The notes beneath the pieces were generated by a model. The model did no database searches. It had not been told where the DNA came from and worked only from the letters and a program-made list of their open reading frames with translations. A stretch of 64,000 nucleotides of DNA from Lentibacillus amyloliquefaciens (lineage in GTDB: Bacteria > Bacillota > Bacilli > Bacillales > Amphibacillaceae), in contig NZ_CP013862.1 in the NCBI RefSeq assembly GCF_001307805.1, positions 1,798,001-1,862,000 of the forward strand, in the 5' to 3' direction. Both the position numbers and the translations under genes were made by a program. Positions 53,679-61,975 of this stretch are shown piece by piece; the stretch's first letter is position 1, and every line of letters starts with the position of its first letter.

Positions 53679-53708
53679 GGCACCGTTCTTTATTCCGTGT
53701 TCGCGCCC
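53679..53708. repeat. Dispersed hairpin repeat, copy at 53.7 kb
   Basis: GGCACCGTTC-TTTATTCCGTGTTC-GCGCCC followed by GATGATTG. Matches the 51646-51680 copy except at the right flank, where the duplication ends. Confidence 0.8.
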
Positions 53709-53760
53709 GATGATTGAATACTCATGTTAATAAATTATTCCCGTCAGATAATGATGGCTT

Positions 53761-54126
53761 TTACATCCATTTTGCATCATTTTCCACTACATCCTTAAAT
53801 CGATGTCTGGCTATTTCACGGATTAATTTAAATGGTAAAGGCTGGTTCAATTGTAACTGTATCGCACTTTTAGTTGTCGAGAAAGGTTTTAGTTCTTTGT
53901 TAAACGTATTAATTGTGGCAGGAGTAGGATAAAAATTTATATGATTCTTAAATGCTCCAACAGTGAACAAAACCCTACGATAAGTAAATGCGGGAACACC
54001 CCATTTTAGTCCCTTTTCTGCCTCTGGAACTACCTCAGAAAGACATGTTAGCAAAGCATTTAATGTTCGCTGGGTCTCCAATGGGAATTGAGATACATAT
54101 TCATCAATATTTTGTGGTTTCCTGTT
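53761..54126 (-). pseudogene. DUF1801 (YdhG/iron-chaperone-like) protein without a clear start
   Basis: The frame encodes KPQNIDEYVSQFP, then PEAEKGLKWGVPAFTYRR and NFYPTPATINTFNKELKPFS, matching DUF1801 proteins over nearly full length. The N-terminal helix lies upstream of the only usual start codon in frame, a TTG at 54081, so that start would remove conserved residues. The frame opens right after the stop of the upstream gene with no ATG, GTG or TTG before the conserved part. Either an unusual start (ATT) is used or the 5' end was lost in a rearrangement. Confidence 0.6.
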
Positions 54127-54143
54127 TATAATTTCATTCGTTA

Positions 54144-55007
54144 TTATTTACCGTTGAAAAGGGATTCGACTTTAGAAACCTTGTCGCCATTTAGTGTATA
54201 TGTTACGCCATACGTTTGGCCTTCACCGTCATGATTAAAAGCAACGTCAAGGTCGTGAATAATTTGCTTCATATATTCGTATGCTTGGCGCATTTCTTCG
54301 GGCGTTTCTCTCCATTGGTCTGAACGTTCGACGTCTTCCATTGCTTGTCCTTGTCTTCCAAGGTGTGATGTCCTAGAAAACTGCTTGTGGTTGATAAGTG
54401 CTTTCATATGACCAATATTCCTAAAATCATTTTGCAACGATTCGGTTTCACCTGTTATATTGATATTTGCGTCATTCCAGGATTCATAGAATTCCTGCAC
54501 CTTCAAATAATAGTTGAAACCTTCGTCATAACCTGTTTGTTTCCATCTTGAATAATCCGTTAGTTTCGAAAAACTTTCGGATTGTTCCGCAAAGAATTTG
54601 GAAAGTCTTTCCTTAACGTTTTTGATGGATTCTTTATATTTCTTTTTATATTCGTCTATGTTTACTGGCGACATACCTTCCACTTTTGCGATTTTTTCAC
54701 CTTCGTCGTTGAACGTTACTTCGACTTCTGTTTCGTGACCGTCTTCATATACCATTTTCTTTGTTGCTTCTTCTTCTACCTCGTCAACAAGTTTAAGCAA
54801 TGCGGGTTTCGTTGATTTTTTCGTTTCCTTTTGCGATTTCTTTTCCGTTTCTTTTTCAACCTTTTCAACCTTCGGGGCACCTTTCATTTCTTTTTGCGTT
54901 TCCCCACCGCTATCTTGTCCGTTTCCTCCTGCAAATACTTGGGCGAATCCGAACATTGAAGCAGCTAAAACGACGACCGAAGCCCCTGCAACAAATTTCT
55001 TCTTCAT
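54144..55007 (-). CDS. Secreted hypothetical protein, 287 residues
   Basis: ATG at 55007 with AAGGGGAC upstream; the first 78 codons of the longer frame are not coding. Signal peptide MKKKFVAGASVVVLAASMFG with cleavage near AQVFAGG, then a Lys/Glu-rich linker (about 35-65), a region with VEVTFNDEGEKIAKVEGMSP, and a mostly helical remainder ending TYTLNGDKVSKVESLFNGK. The two FNDEGEKI / LNGDKVSKVE stretches look like short beta repeats. Exported, probably cell-surface; family not recognised. Confidence 0.65.
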   Translation of the reverse strand: MKKKFVAGASVVVLAASMFGFAQVFAGGNGQDSGGETQKEMKGAPKVEKVEKETEKKSQKETKKSTKPALLKLVDEVEEEATKKMVYEDGHETEVEVTFNDEGEKIAKVEGMSPVNIDEYKKKYKESIKNVKERLSKFFAEQSESFSKLTDYSRWKQTGYDEGFNYYLKVQEFYESWNDANINITGETESLQNDFRNIGHMKALINHKQFSRTSHLGRQGQAMEDVERSDQWRETPEEMRQAYEYMKQIIHDLDVAFNHDGEGQTYGVTYTLNGDKVSKVESLFNGK

Positions 55008-55293
55008 GTAATTGTCCCCTTTTTTATGTATCTTGTAATATAAATGTAACAAGCAGAAGAGTTTGAGTAAATTGTTTCCAGTAATATAATTAAAATATTG
55101 TTCCTTTTCATACTTCTCCCCCCCTTTCCCAGTAAAAAGAGGCCAACTCATATTAATGAGAAGACCTCTAAGTAACTGAACCAAATTAATGTGTCGTTTT
55201 CTGATTTTTGTCAACCATCTTTCTGTATAACACAAAAACACTCATACCACAGAGAAGTAAAATTATTAAAAAGCTACGATCTCCTAAATTATT

Positions 55294-55320
55294 GGCGCGA
55301 GTCTTATTCGGTTCTCGCGC
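55294..55320. repeat. Dispersed hairpin repeat, copy at 55.3 kb
   Basis: GGCGCGAGTC-TTATTCGGTTC-TCGCGC followed by ACATTTG. It lies in the 500-bp stretch 55008-55508, which has no gene but also holds stems at about 55139-55176 (AGAGG / CCTCT with CTCAT / ATGAG) and 55365-55390 (GAGTTGT / ACAACTC). Confidence 0.75.
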
Positions 55321-55508
55321 ACATTTGTTTAAATTCCACTAAACCGTTTCCACATCAGAATAGGAGTTGTTTGAGGGACAACTCTTCTTTCAATTTTCAT
55401 TTCCGTACCTTAAATTTTATATCTCACAAACGCTTCATATTATCAATATTCATTTTTTCTTCGCTTCAGACTATTAATTCCGTGCAACCAGACATATAGC
55501 CTTTAAGG

Positions 55509-56561
55509 TTATTCAACCTTTATCTCTTCTTTATCCTTACTTAACACAATCACATTATAACGATCGTCGCGAATCGTTTGTGTCTCTTCGTTCGATTGAA
55601 TAAACAAGTCAATCTCCGAGTGAATTTTCTTAGCAATTTGTGAAGCTTTAGGATTATCCGATTCAAGGGAGGTTTTAATCTTAAGTTGTAACGGATACGG
55701 ATGAAATGAGTATGCATAACCAGTAACATGCAGATCTTTAGCTTCCATTAACGCTCTTCCAATATGACCGATAGCACCAGTTTCCTGCCAGCGCTTTTCC
55801 TGTTCGCGTGCGATTTTCTGTACTTGCCTTACATCCAGCTTATACTCATCCCCATAGGCCTTAGCCTCTTCCTTCATTATCTTTTTTAATTGTTTTAGAC
55901 GTTTCTCCGATTCAGGTACAATGACGTTCATATAAATCCCTTCTTTATTGTTAATACGAACCGATACTGGAAACATTAGTTCATACCCTTGTGCCTTTAA
56001 GCGCTCTGTTAACGAAGTCTTTAACGCTTTGCTGTTTTGCATATCCTGCTCTATCTCTTCTTTGCTTCGTTCAGTTTGGATCTCTTCCTCTTCTTCATAA
56101 GGAACCACTTTTACGTCATAACTGGTGAATCCAGCTTTCTCCAGCTGAGAGTTTATCTGATCGGTAACGCTTTTGTTTTTTCCAGATAATCCAATTAAAT
56201 GGACCTTCGCTTCTTTCTCTTCCACCTGTACTTGAAGATCTCCAATTTTCATTCCATTTTCTTCTACAACAAGGTTAATTACATCCAAAATGCTTTCCAT
56301 CTGATCCATCCGTTGTTCCTCTTCTTTTATAAACTGACTTATATACGGAATCTTTGCAACAACACTTTCTATATTTGGTATAAATGCAGTGCCACCGAGC
56401 AATAGTATAACTATCACTGCAGCTGTCAATCCACCATAGAAACGTTTCCGAGACTTCTTTTTTTGGGGAGGGCTGTCAATCTCATTCAACACATTTTGTT
56501 GATTCTTCTTTGTAAAACGCATATGATCTACCCTTTCTGGATAGGTCCATTTATTTTTCAA
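55509..56561 (-). CDS. Putative anti-sigma factor, DUF4030-like
   Basis: 350 residues with one membrane span (about 43-63, YGGLTAAVIVILLLGGTAFI) and a large outer domain rich in charged residues (about 90-345), the usual design of an ECF anti-sigma factor: a cytoplasmic N-terminus for sigma binding and an extracellular sensor. It overlaps the sigma gene by 11 bp, which is the main reason for the call. The outer domain resembles DUF4030. Trigger unknown. Confidence 0.75.
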   Translation of the reverse strand: MKNKWTYPERVDHMRFTKKNQQNVLNEIDSPPQKKKSRKRFYGGLTAAVIVILLLGGTAFIPNIESVVAKIPYISQFIKEEEQRMDQMESILDVINLVVEENGMKIGDLQVQVEEKEAKVHLIGLSGKNKSVTDQINSQLEKAGFTSYDVKVVPYEEEEEIQTERSKEEIEQDMQNSKALKTSLTERLKAQGYELMFPVSVRINNKEGIYMNVIVPESEKRLKQLKKIMKEEAKAYGDEYKLDVRQVQKIAREQEKRWQETGAIGHIGRALMEAKDLHVTGYAYSFHPYPLQLKIKTSLESDNPKASQIAKKIHSEIDLFIQSNEETQTIRDDRYNVIVLSKDKEEIKVE

Positions 56562-57096
56562 GAACCATCCCTCCTTCTAAATGATTTTTCAAGGCTTTCC
56601 TGGCGCGATATAGTCTGCTTTTTACAGTGTTAGGATTAACTTCTAAAACATTTGCTGCTTCATCCACAGTTAAATCTTCATAATAATAAAAGATAAGTAC
56701 CTCACGTAACTTCACTGAAAGTTTTAACACCTGTTTAAAAAGCAAATCTCTTTCCTCTTTCTTCACGACCTGAGAATCGACAGCATCTATATTTTGGTCA
56801 CTTTCTTTAACTAGTGATTTAGAAATTAAATTGCGAAATGACCAACTTTTAACATAATCTTTGCAGCAATTCACTGTAATTCTGTATAGCCAGGACTTAT
56901 AGGATGAGCGATTCTCAAACGAATCGAGGGATTGGTAACATCGAATAAACACTTCTTGTGAAATATCTTCGGCAAGTTGTCGTTCCTTAACATATGTAAA
57001 TGCCACACGGAGGACCATATCACCATAACTTTCCATTAGTTCCACTAAAAGCTCTCGGTTGGATTTATCTCCTTGATGTTCTCTTTTATCACACAT
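56551..57096 (-). CDS. ECF-type RNA polymerase sigma factor
   Basis: 181 residues. Region 2: AFTYVKERQLAEDISQEVFI, then RCYQSLDSFENRSSYKSWLY; region 4: LPLREVLIFYYYEDLT-like segment VKLREVLIFYYYEDLTVDEA and VNPNTVKSRLYRARKALK. No region 3, as in the ECF group. Starts at ATG 57096 behind AAAGGGGG. A matching ECF promoter (GGAAC-N17-CGTC) lies 30-56 bp upstream, so the sigma/anti-sigma operon is probably autoregulated. Confidence 0.92.
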   Translation of the reverse strand: MCDKREHQGDKSNRELLVELMESYGDMVLRVAFTYVKERQLAEDISQEVFIRCYQSLDSFENRSSYKSWLYRITVNCCKDYVKSWSFRNLISKSLVKESDQNIDAVDSQVVKKEERDLLFKQVLKLSVKLREVLIFYYYEDLTVDEAANVLEVNPNTVKSRLYRARKALKNHLEGGMVLEK

Positions 57097-57126
57097 ATCA
57101 TCCCCCTTTTTTTCTTCATTTAGTTA

Positions 57127-57152
57127 GACGAAATCCGTGGCATTACAGTTCC
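57127..57152 (-). promoter_or_regulatory. ECF-type autoregulatory promoter
   Basis: Minus strand: GGAAC (57152-57148), 17-bp spacer, CGTC (57130-57127), the classical extracytoplasmic-sigma promoter form, about 30 bp before the sigma start codon. Confidence 0.7.
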
Positions 57153-57292
57153 CGAAATTAATCAATTTCTAAGGTCAAAAAAAAGACGCTTCATCTGTTT
57201 AATAGCGCCCAGCACAACAATATTCAAATTCAAGTCTTCCTCCATTCTCGCCCCGTTTGCGGAAATGAAAGTGTAACTTATGAGTCTTACAA

Positions 57293-57490
57293 TCAATTAA
57301 CAAATATCGAAATCAATAAACTGATCGCAAAGAGGACAAATGCAATCTGTATGATTATGTACATTGTAAATTCAAAGGTTAAAAGTTTTCTTTGCTTTTT
57401 AGTCTTTTCCAAATGTCGTAAAAAGAAACCAGCACTAATAATAAGTATCACGTAAGAAATTGTACGTAATACTTCTACCAAAATGACCAA
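57293..57490 (-). CDS. Small membrane protein, 65 residues
   Basis: Best start is the TTG at 57490, 9 nt after AAGGAG. Two membrane helices (VILVEVLRTISYVILIISAG and FTMYIIIQIAFVLFAISLLI) joined by a basic loop HLEKTKKQRK. Function unknown. A hairpin-repeat scrap (CTCGCCCCGTTTGCGG, about 57248) lies downstream. Confidence 0.6.
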   Translation of the reverse strand: MVILVEVLRTISYVILIISAGFFLRHLEKTKKQRKLLTFEFTMYIIIQIAFVLFAISLLISIFVN

Positions 57491-57526
57491 GGATATCAAC
57501 TCCTTCTGACCCTTATACGCGATATT

Positions 57527-57554
57527 GGCGCGATTCTTATTAGGTAATCGCGCC
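57527..57554. repeat. Dispersed hairpin repeat, copy at 57.5 kb
   Basis: GGCGCGATTC-TTATTAG-GTAATCGCGCC followed by CTTTAATTGAAGATCG; 21 bp after the stop of serine hydrolase copy 2. Confidence 0.85.
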
Positions 57555-57574
57555 CTTTAATTGAAGATCGCTTT

Positions 57575-59005
57575 TTACTTTTCTTCCTCCACCTTTGGAA
57601 TTTGTCTGAATGCAAATTCAACCCGATGAATATTCTTGTTCTCATCTCTCACAAAACGAATAGTAGTATCCAGTTCCCTCATGGTAAATAAAAACTGGTC
57701 ATCCCCAATTGGTTTCAGCACTGCATCAGGCAATCCAGCGGTTGCTAAATGCAGGCATCCATCTTCTACATAAAATTCATTTTTCATACCGTCACCTGAT
57801 ATAAACGTTCCCTCAAATTCCTTTAAACTTTCAAGTGCTAAATCAACAACCTCAACATTTAAGTGTGATTTATCGATGGGTTTGCCCAAGTAACCGGCAA
57901 ACGCACCAAAAAGCAGTTTTGAAGACGGGGCTCCTGCTAAGTTTGCAAGCGATATTCCCGTCAGTCCGAGTTCGGGAAGAATATTCATCTGAGCCGTTAC
58001 CCCTTTAATATCCCCACCATGCTGAATGAGCTTGTATCCAAAGAAATCTGGAGTGATCATTAAACCGTAACCGTAATAAGTTCCATGTGCACATTGGATG
58101 TACGGTGTTGTCATTGACGCCACACTTTCAGGCGACAGGACTCGTACATGACCAACTTCTCCGGCATTTCGAATCATATTTGCAAATTTGAACATATCAT
58201 TCACTGTCGACTTTAAGAATCCTGCCGCACGCATTGATGGCGCATCCCAAGGATTATTAGATCTAAATATAATGTCTTCACTATCTTTCTTTCGCATGTC
58301 ATATAAGACGGCTATATTTTCATATCCCTTCAAGTCTTCATAGTGAAAAACACTATGCTGCATACCGGCAGGCTCTAAAATATTTTCTTGCACATATTGT
58401 TCATACGGTATACCGCTGATGCGTTCGATTATGGCACCTAAAAGGGCATAGGCGTCATTTGAATAACTGAATTCGGTTCCTGGTGCCCCAAGCGGTGTGA
58501 ATTCTGCTTTTGCAATGGCATCCATTAACTCTGAATGTGTATCAATCGTCTGGATTGCATCCAATGGATTCTCCTGCTGTTGATCTTCTGCCAATTTTTG
58601 ATCCTTTTCCATACTTTTCTTCATTGCGCCCATTAAAGTGGCTAATGGGGGCAGGCCCGATGAGTGTGTCAAAAAATGATGGATCGTCATTTGTTTTGTT
58701 TGCGCTTCATTCAGCATCTTCATTTCTGGTAAATATTTGGTGACACGATCTTTTACAGACAGTTTTCCCTTCTCTTGTAACTGAAGAATAGCAACAGCTG
58801 TAAAGGCCTTCGTTATTGAACCCACTCCAAAAACGGTATCTGGTGATAATTGAAGTTTTGCTTCAATGTCACGAAAACCAAATTCTTTCTCATAACACAG
58901 TTCACCATCTTTGGCTAATCCTATCGCAAAACCGGGTACCTTGTATTTTTTCAAAGTCTCATCACAATATCGTTCAAAATCATGGATCCCTGTTTCTTGT
59001 TTCAT
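57575..59005 (-). CDS. Beta-lactamase-like serine hydrolase, copy 2
   Basis: 476 residues, same length and motifs as the gene at 48815 (SITK, YSNDAY, HGGDIKG). About 30 substitutions separate them, of which some 22 are in the first 170 residues; the rest of the protein is nearly identical. The downstream flank (AGATCGCTTTTTACTTTTCT) and the upstream flank are also shared, so the duplicated segment included the intergenic hairpin borders. Both copies keep all catalytic residues. Confidence 0.88.
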   Translation of the reverse strand: MKQETGIHDFERYCDETLKKYKVPGFAIGLAKDGELCYEKEFGFRDIEAKLQLSPDTVFGVGSITKAFTAVAILQLQEKGKLSVKDRVTKYLPEMKMLNEAQTKQMTIHHFLTHSSGLPPLATLMGAMKKSMEKDQKLAEDQQQENPLDAIQTIDTHSELMDAIAKAEFTPLGAPGTEFSYSNDAYALLGAIIERISGIPYEQYVQENILEPAGMQHSVFHYEDLKGYENIAVLYDMRKKDSEDIIFRSNNPWDAPSMRAAGFLKSTVNDMFKFANMIRNAGEVGHVRVLSPESVASMTTPYIQCAHGTYYGYGLMITPDFFGYKLIQHGGDIKGVTAQMNILPELGLTGISLANLAGAPSSKLLFGAFAGYLGKPIDKSHLNVEVVDLALESLKEFEGTFISGDGMKNEFYVEDGCLHLATAGLPDAVLKPIGDDQFLFTMRELDTTIRFVRDENKNIHRVEFAFRQIPKVEEEK

Positions 59006-59163
59006 AAAGTAAACCCTTCTCTCTTTTTATTGTCTTCAGGTTTATTTTAATCATTTTAGGTTGCTTCTACATCGTTTTTTAGAATGGGGTTTTCTACTAC
59101 CTTAGACTGATATTTTGGTGAAGATTGTTGTCATTATCCATCAAATGGCCCTTATACATAAGA

Positions 59164-59192
59164 AGGGCGCTAACTTTTATTCTATTGTCGCG
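59164..59192. repeat. Dispersed hairpin repeat, copy at 59.2 kb
   Basis: AGGGCGCTAACTTTTATTCT-ATTGTCGCG, with GGCCCTTATACATAAGAAGG on its left as in the 48.8-kb copy. It lies beyond the broken alpha/beta hydrolase gene. Confidence 0.65.
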
Positions 59193-59287
59193 TTCTTTTC
59201 TGGAATAAACCTAAGTTTTTGTTAATAAACAATTGGAAACAAATCAGCAGAACCTTTCTAAACTTTGAATAATGAGATCAGGTCTGT

Positions 59288-59731
59288 CTATATGTATTTC
59301 ACCATTTGCTCTAACGATATCTTTGAGTACATAACTGGTAAATCAAGGTTATACAGTTGTTGAAAATTATGTGATGTGGAATCAATCAACATGACTCCTT
59401 TTAATTTTTGAGGATACATCTTAGCATACTACTGTGCACATAAGCCACAAAAGGAATGACCAATTAACACGAATTTATCATTTATATGTAATTTTTCTAT
59501 TAGTCCATCAAGCTCTTTAGCAATGTGCTCTACAGTCCTAGGGTTGTCTGAAAATCCACTTTTCCCATAACCAAATCTATGGTACATGACAACTGTAAAA
59601 TCCTTTTTAATTTGTTGAACAAACGTATGCCAGTTATAAAATGACCCACCTATTCCTAATTCAATGACTAAGGTCGTTTCCCCTTTCTCCAAGAATTTTA
59701 TATTCAAGCCCTGCTTCTTCCATACAATCAC
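59288..59731 (-). pseudogene. Alpha/beta hydrolase, interrupted and truncated
   Basis: The first 100 codons encode a standard hydrolase N-terminus: TTLVIELGIGGSFYNWHTFV (oxyanion region), MYHRFGYGKSGFSD and the nucleophile elbow VLIGHSFCGLCAQ. An in-frame TAG then follows (59429-59431), after which the same frame continues sensibly with MYPQKLKGVMLIDSTSHNF to a TAG at 59288-59290. The lid and the catalytic Asp/His part are missing. Start GTG at 59731 with an overlapping AGGAG. Confidence 0.75.
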
Positions 59732-59788
59732 TCCTAATGGTTTACGTGTGTTTATTTAAACAATATAAAAGCAAATCGTTTATACACC

Positions 59789-59816
59789 CCTTAATTCCGT
59801 TTTAGCGCCTGTTTGC
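59789..59816. repeat. Dispersed hairpin repeat, half copy at 59.8 kb
   Basis: CTTAATTCCGTTTTAGCGCC then TGTTTGCGGAAGATC; 44 bp after the stop of the MmyB-like regulator gene. Confidence 0.75.
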
Positions 59817-59859
59817 GGAAGATCAAGAATGAATAACAAACGCTTCGCTAACTTTGGAT

Positions 59860-60645
59860 TTACGAAATAGGAACATACATACACCAATAAAGATCTTCAT
59901 TTCCATCCACATGGGTAGCGGAATGAATGCGAAAATGTTTAGTTTGGCCTTGCTCATCATTTATCGAAATGAAACTTATCTTCTTCTGCTCGATGTGATG
60001 CTGTTCCCATAATTCTCGGAACAATTTGCTTTGCTGTTTCAGATCTACTAGTAGCTGATTTAGAATTGGGTCTTCGGGAAAGCGGTCATAAATGCCCCGA
60101 AAGACTGCAACCGAATAGGTTGAAAACTCATCCCAATTTTGAATACGATCCCGAATACTTCCCTCCAAAAATAGGAGTTGTAGTAAATACCGTTCTTCGG
60201 AAGGACACGAGGAAAACGGAAAAAGCATTGATTCAGCCTCACGATTCCAAAATATAACCTTGGAACGTTGATCCGTAATGAAGGATGGGAATGGTAAATT
60301 GTCAACTGTTGTTTGCAATGAATCATTATATTGTTCTTCAACCGGCAGTGATAATGTTTCATTATACGCTAAATTGAAAAGGTGTTCTTTCTCGTCAGGA
60401 CTAAGCTGTAACGCCTGGCTGATATTCAATAAAACTTCCTGTGAAGGTTGAATGTCTTTTCCCTGTTCTAACCATGTATAATACGTCACACTAACATGAC
60501 TAAGATAAGCAACCTCTTCCCGGCGCAACCCCGGCGTTCTTCGTCGCCCCGAAGTCATGTGAATGCCAGCTTCTTCAGGTTGAACTCGCTCTCGTCTGGA
60601 CTTTAAAAATTGACCAAACACCTTGGAATGTACACTTTTCTGCAT
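59860..60645 (-). CDS. XRE/MmyB-type transcriptional regulator
   Basis: 261 residues. N-terminal helix-turn-helix (about 8-75, FGQFLKSRRERVQPEEAGIH, LRREEVAYLSHVSVTYYTWLEQG) followed by an MmyB-like ligand-binding domain (about 105-255, FPSFITDQRSKVIFWNREAE). Such regulators are commonly divergent from an oxidoreductase gene they control; here an aldo-keto reductase lies on the other side of a 218-bp gap with a perfect palindrome. Confidence 0.88.
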   Translation of the reverse strand: MQKSVHSKVFGQFLKSRRERVQPEEAGIHMTSGRRRTPGLRREEVAYLSHVSVTYYTWLEQGKDIQPSQEVLLNISQALQLSPDEKEHLFNLAYNETLSLPVEEQYNDSLQTTVDNLPFPSFITDQRSKVIFWNREAESMLFPFSSCPSEERYLLQLLFLEGSIRDRIQNWDEFSTYSVAVFRGIYDRFPEDPILNQLLVDLKQQSKLFRELWEQHHIEQKKISFISINDEQGQTKHFRIHSATHVDGNEDLYWCMYVPIS

Positions 60646-60799
60646 AAGACTTGATTCATTCCTTTCTTCATCGCATTACCAGTATAGTTTTCATTTTGCT
60701 TAAGATTAAATGATTTGTCCAACTTAACTGGTTGATACAGGTGTTTTATTATGGTCAACTTTTACATCCTGTTACTACCATTACTAGTATAAACATGCA

Positions 60800-60832
60800 G
60801 TGGTTGTAACCACGTTTATTCGTTAAGATAAA
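60800..60832 (+). promoter_or_regulatory. Aldo-keto reductase promoter with palindromic operator
   Basis: Palindrome GTGGTTGTAACCAC (60800-60813) overlaps the -35 TTGTAA (60804-60809); a -10 GATAAA follows after 17 bp (60827-60832). Likely site for the divergent MmyB-like regulator. Confidence 0.65.
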
Positions 60833-60863
60833 AGCATATCACAAATTAAAGGAGGACATTCTA

Positions 60864-61829
<966 letters not shown>

Positions 61830-61854
61830 TTGACTAATTTATTGTTTGAAATGC

Positions 61855-61899
61855 AAAAAGGCTTGGGCTATTCTTCAGAAATGTAGTCCAAGCTTTTTT
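61855..61899 (+). terminator. Terminator of the aldo/keto reductase
   Basis: AAAAAGGCTTGG-CTA ... TAG-CCAAGCTTTTTT, a long stem with T-run, 26 bp after the stop. Confidence 0.85.
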
Positions 61900-61975
61900 G
61901 TATAGTTTTCCCAAGAAGATTGACACCATGCTTATCCACAATCTAGTTCCAAGTGATGAACATGTTATTCCGCGA

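Noticed and set aside
54582..55066. Plus-strand hydrophobic frames over the secreted-protein gene
   Set aside because: Phe-rich shadows of the Lys/Glu-rich region on the coding strand; no ribosome sites.
24856..59816. Hairpin repeats as a true integron
   Set aside because: No integrase gene and no attI-like site are in the window, and several copies look like ordinary terminators; kept only as a hypothesis.
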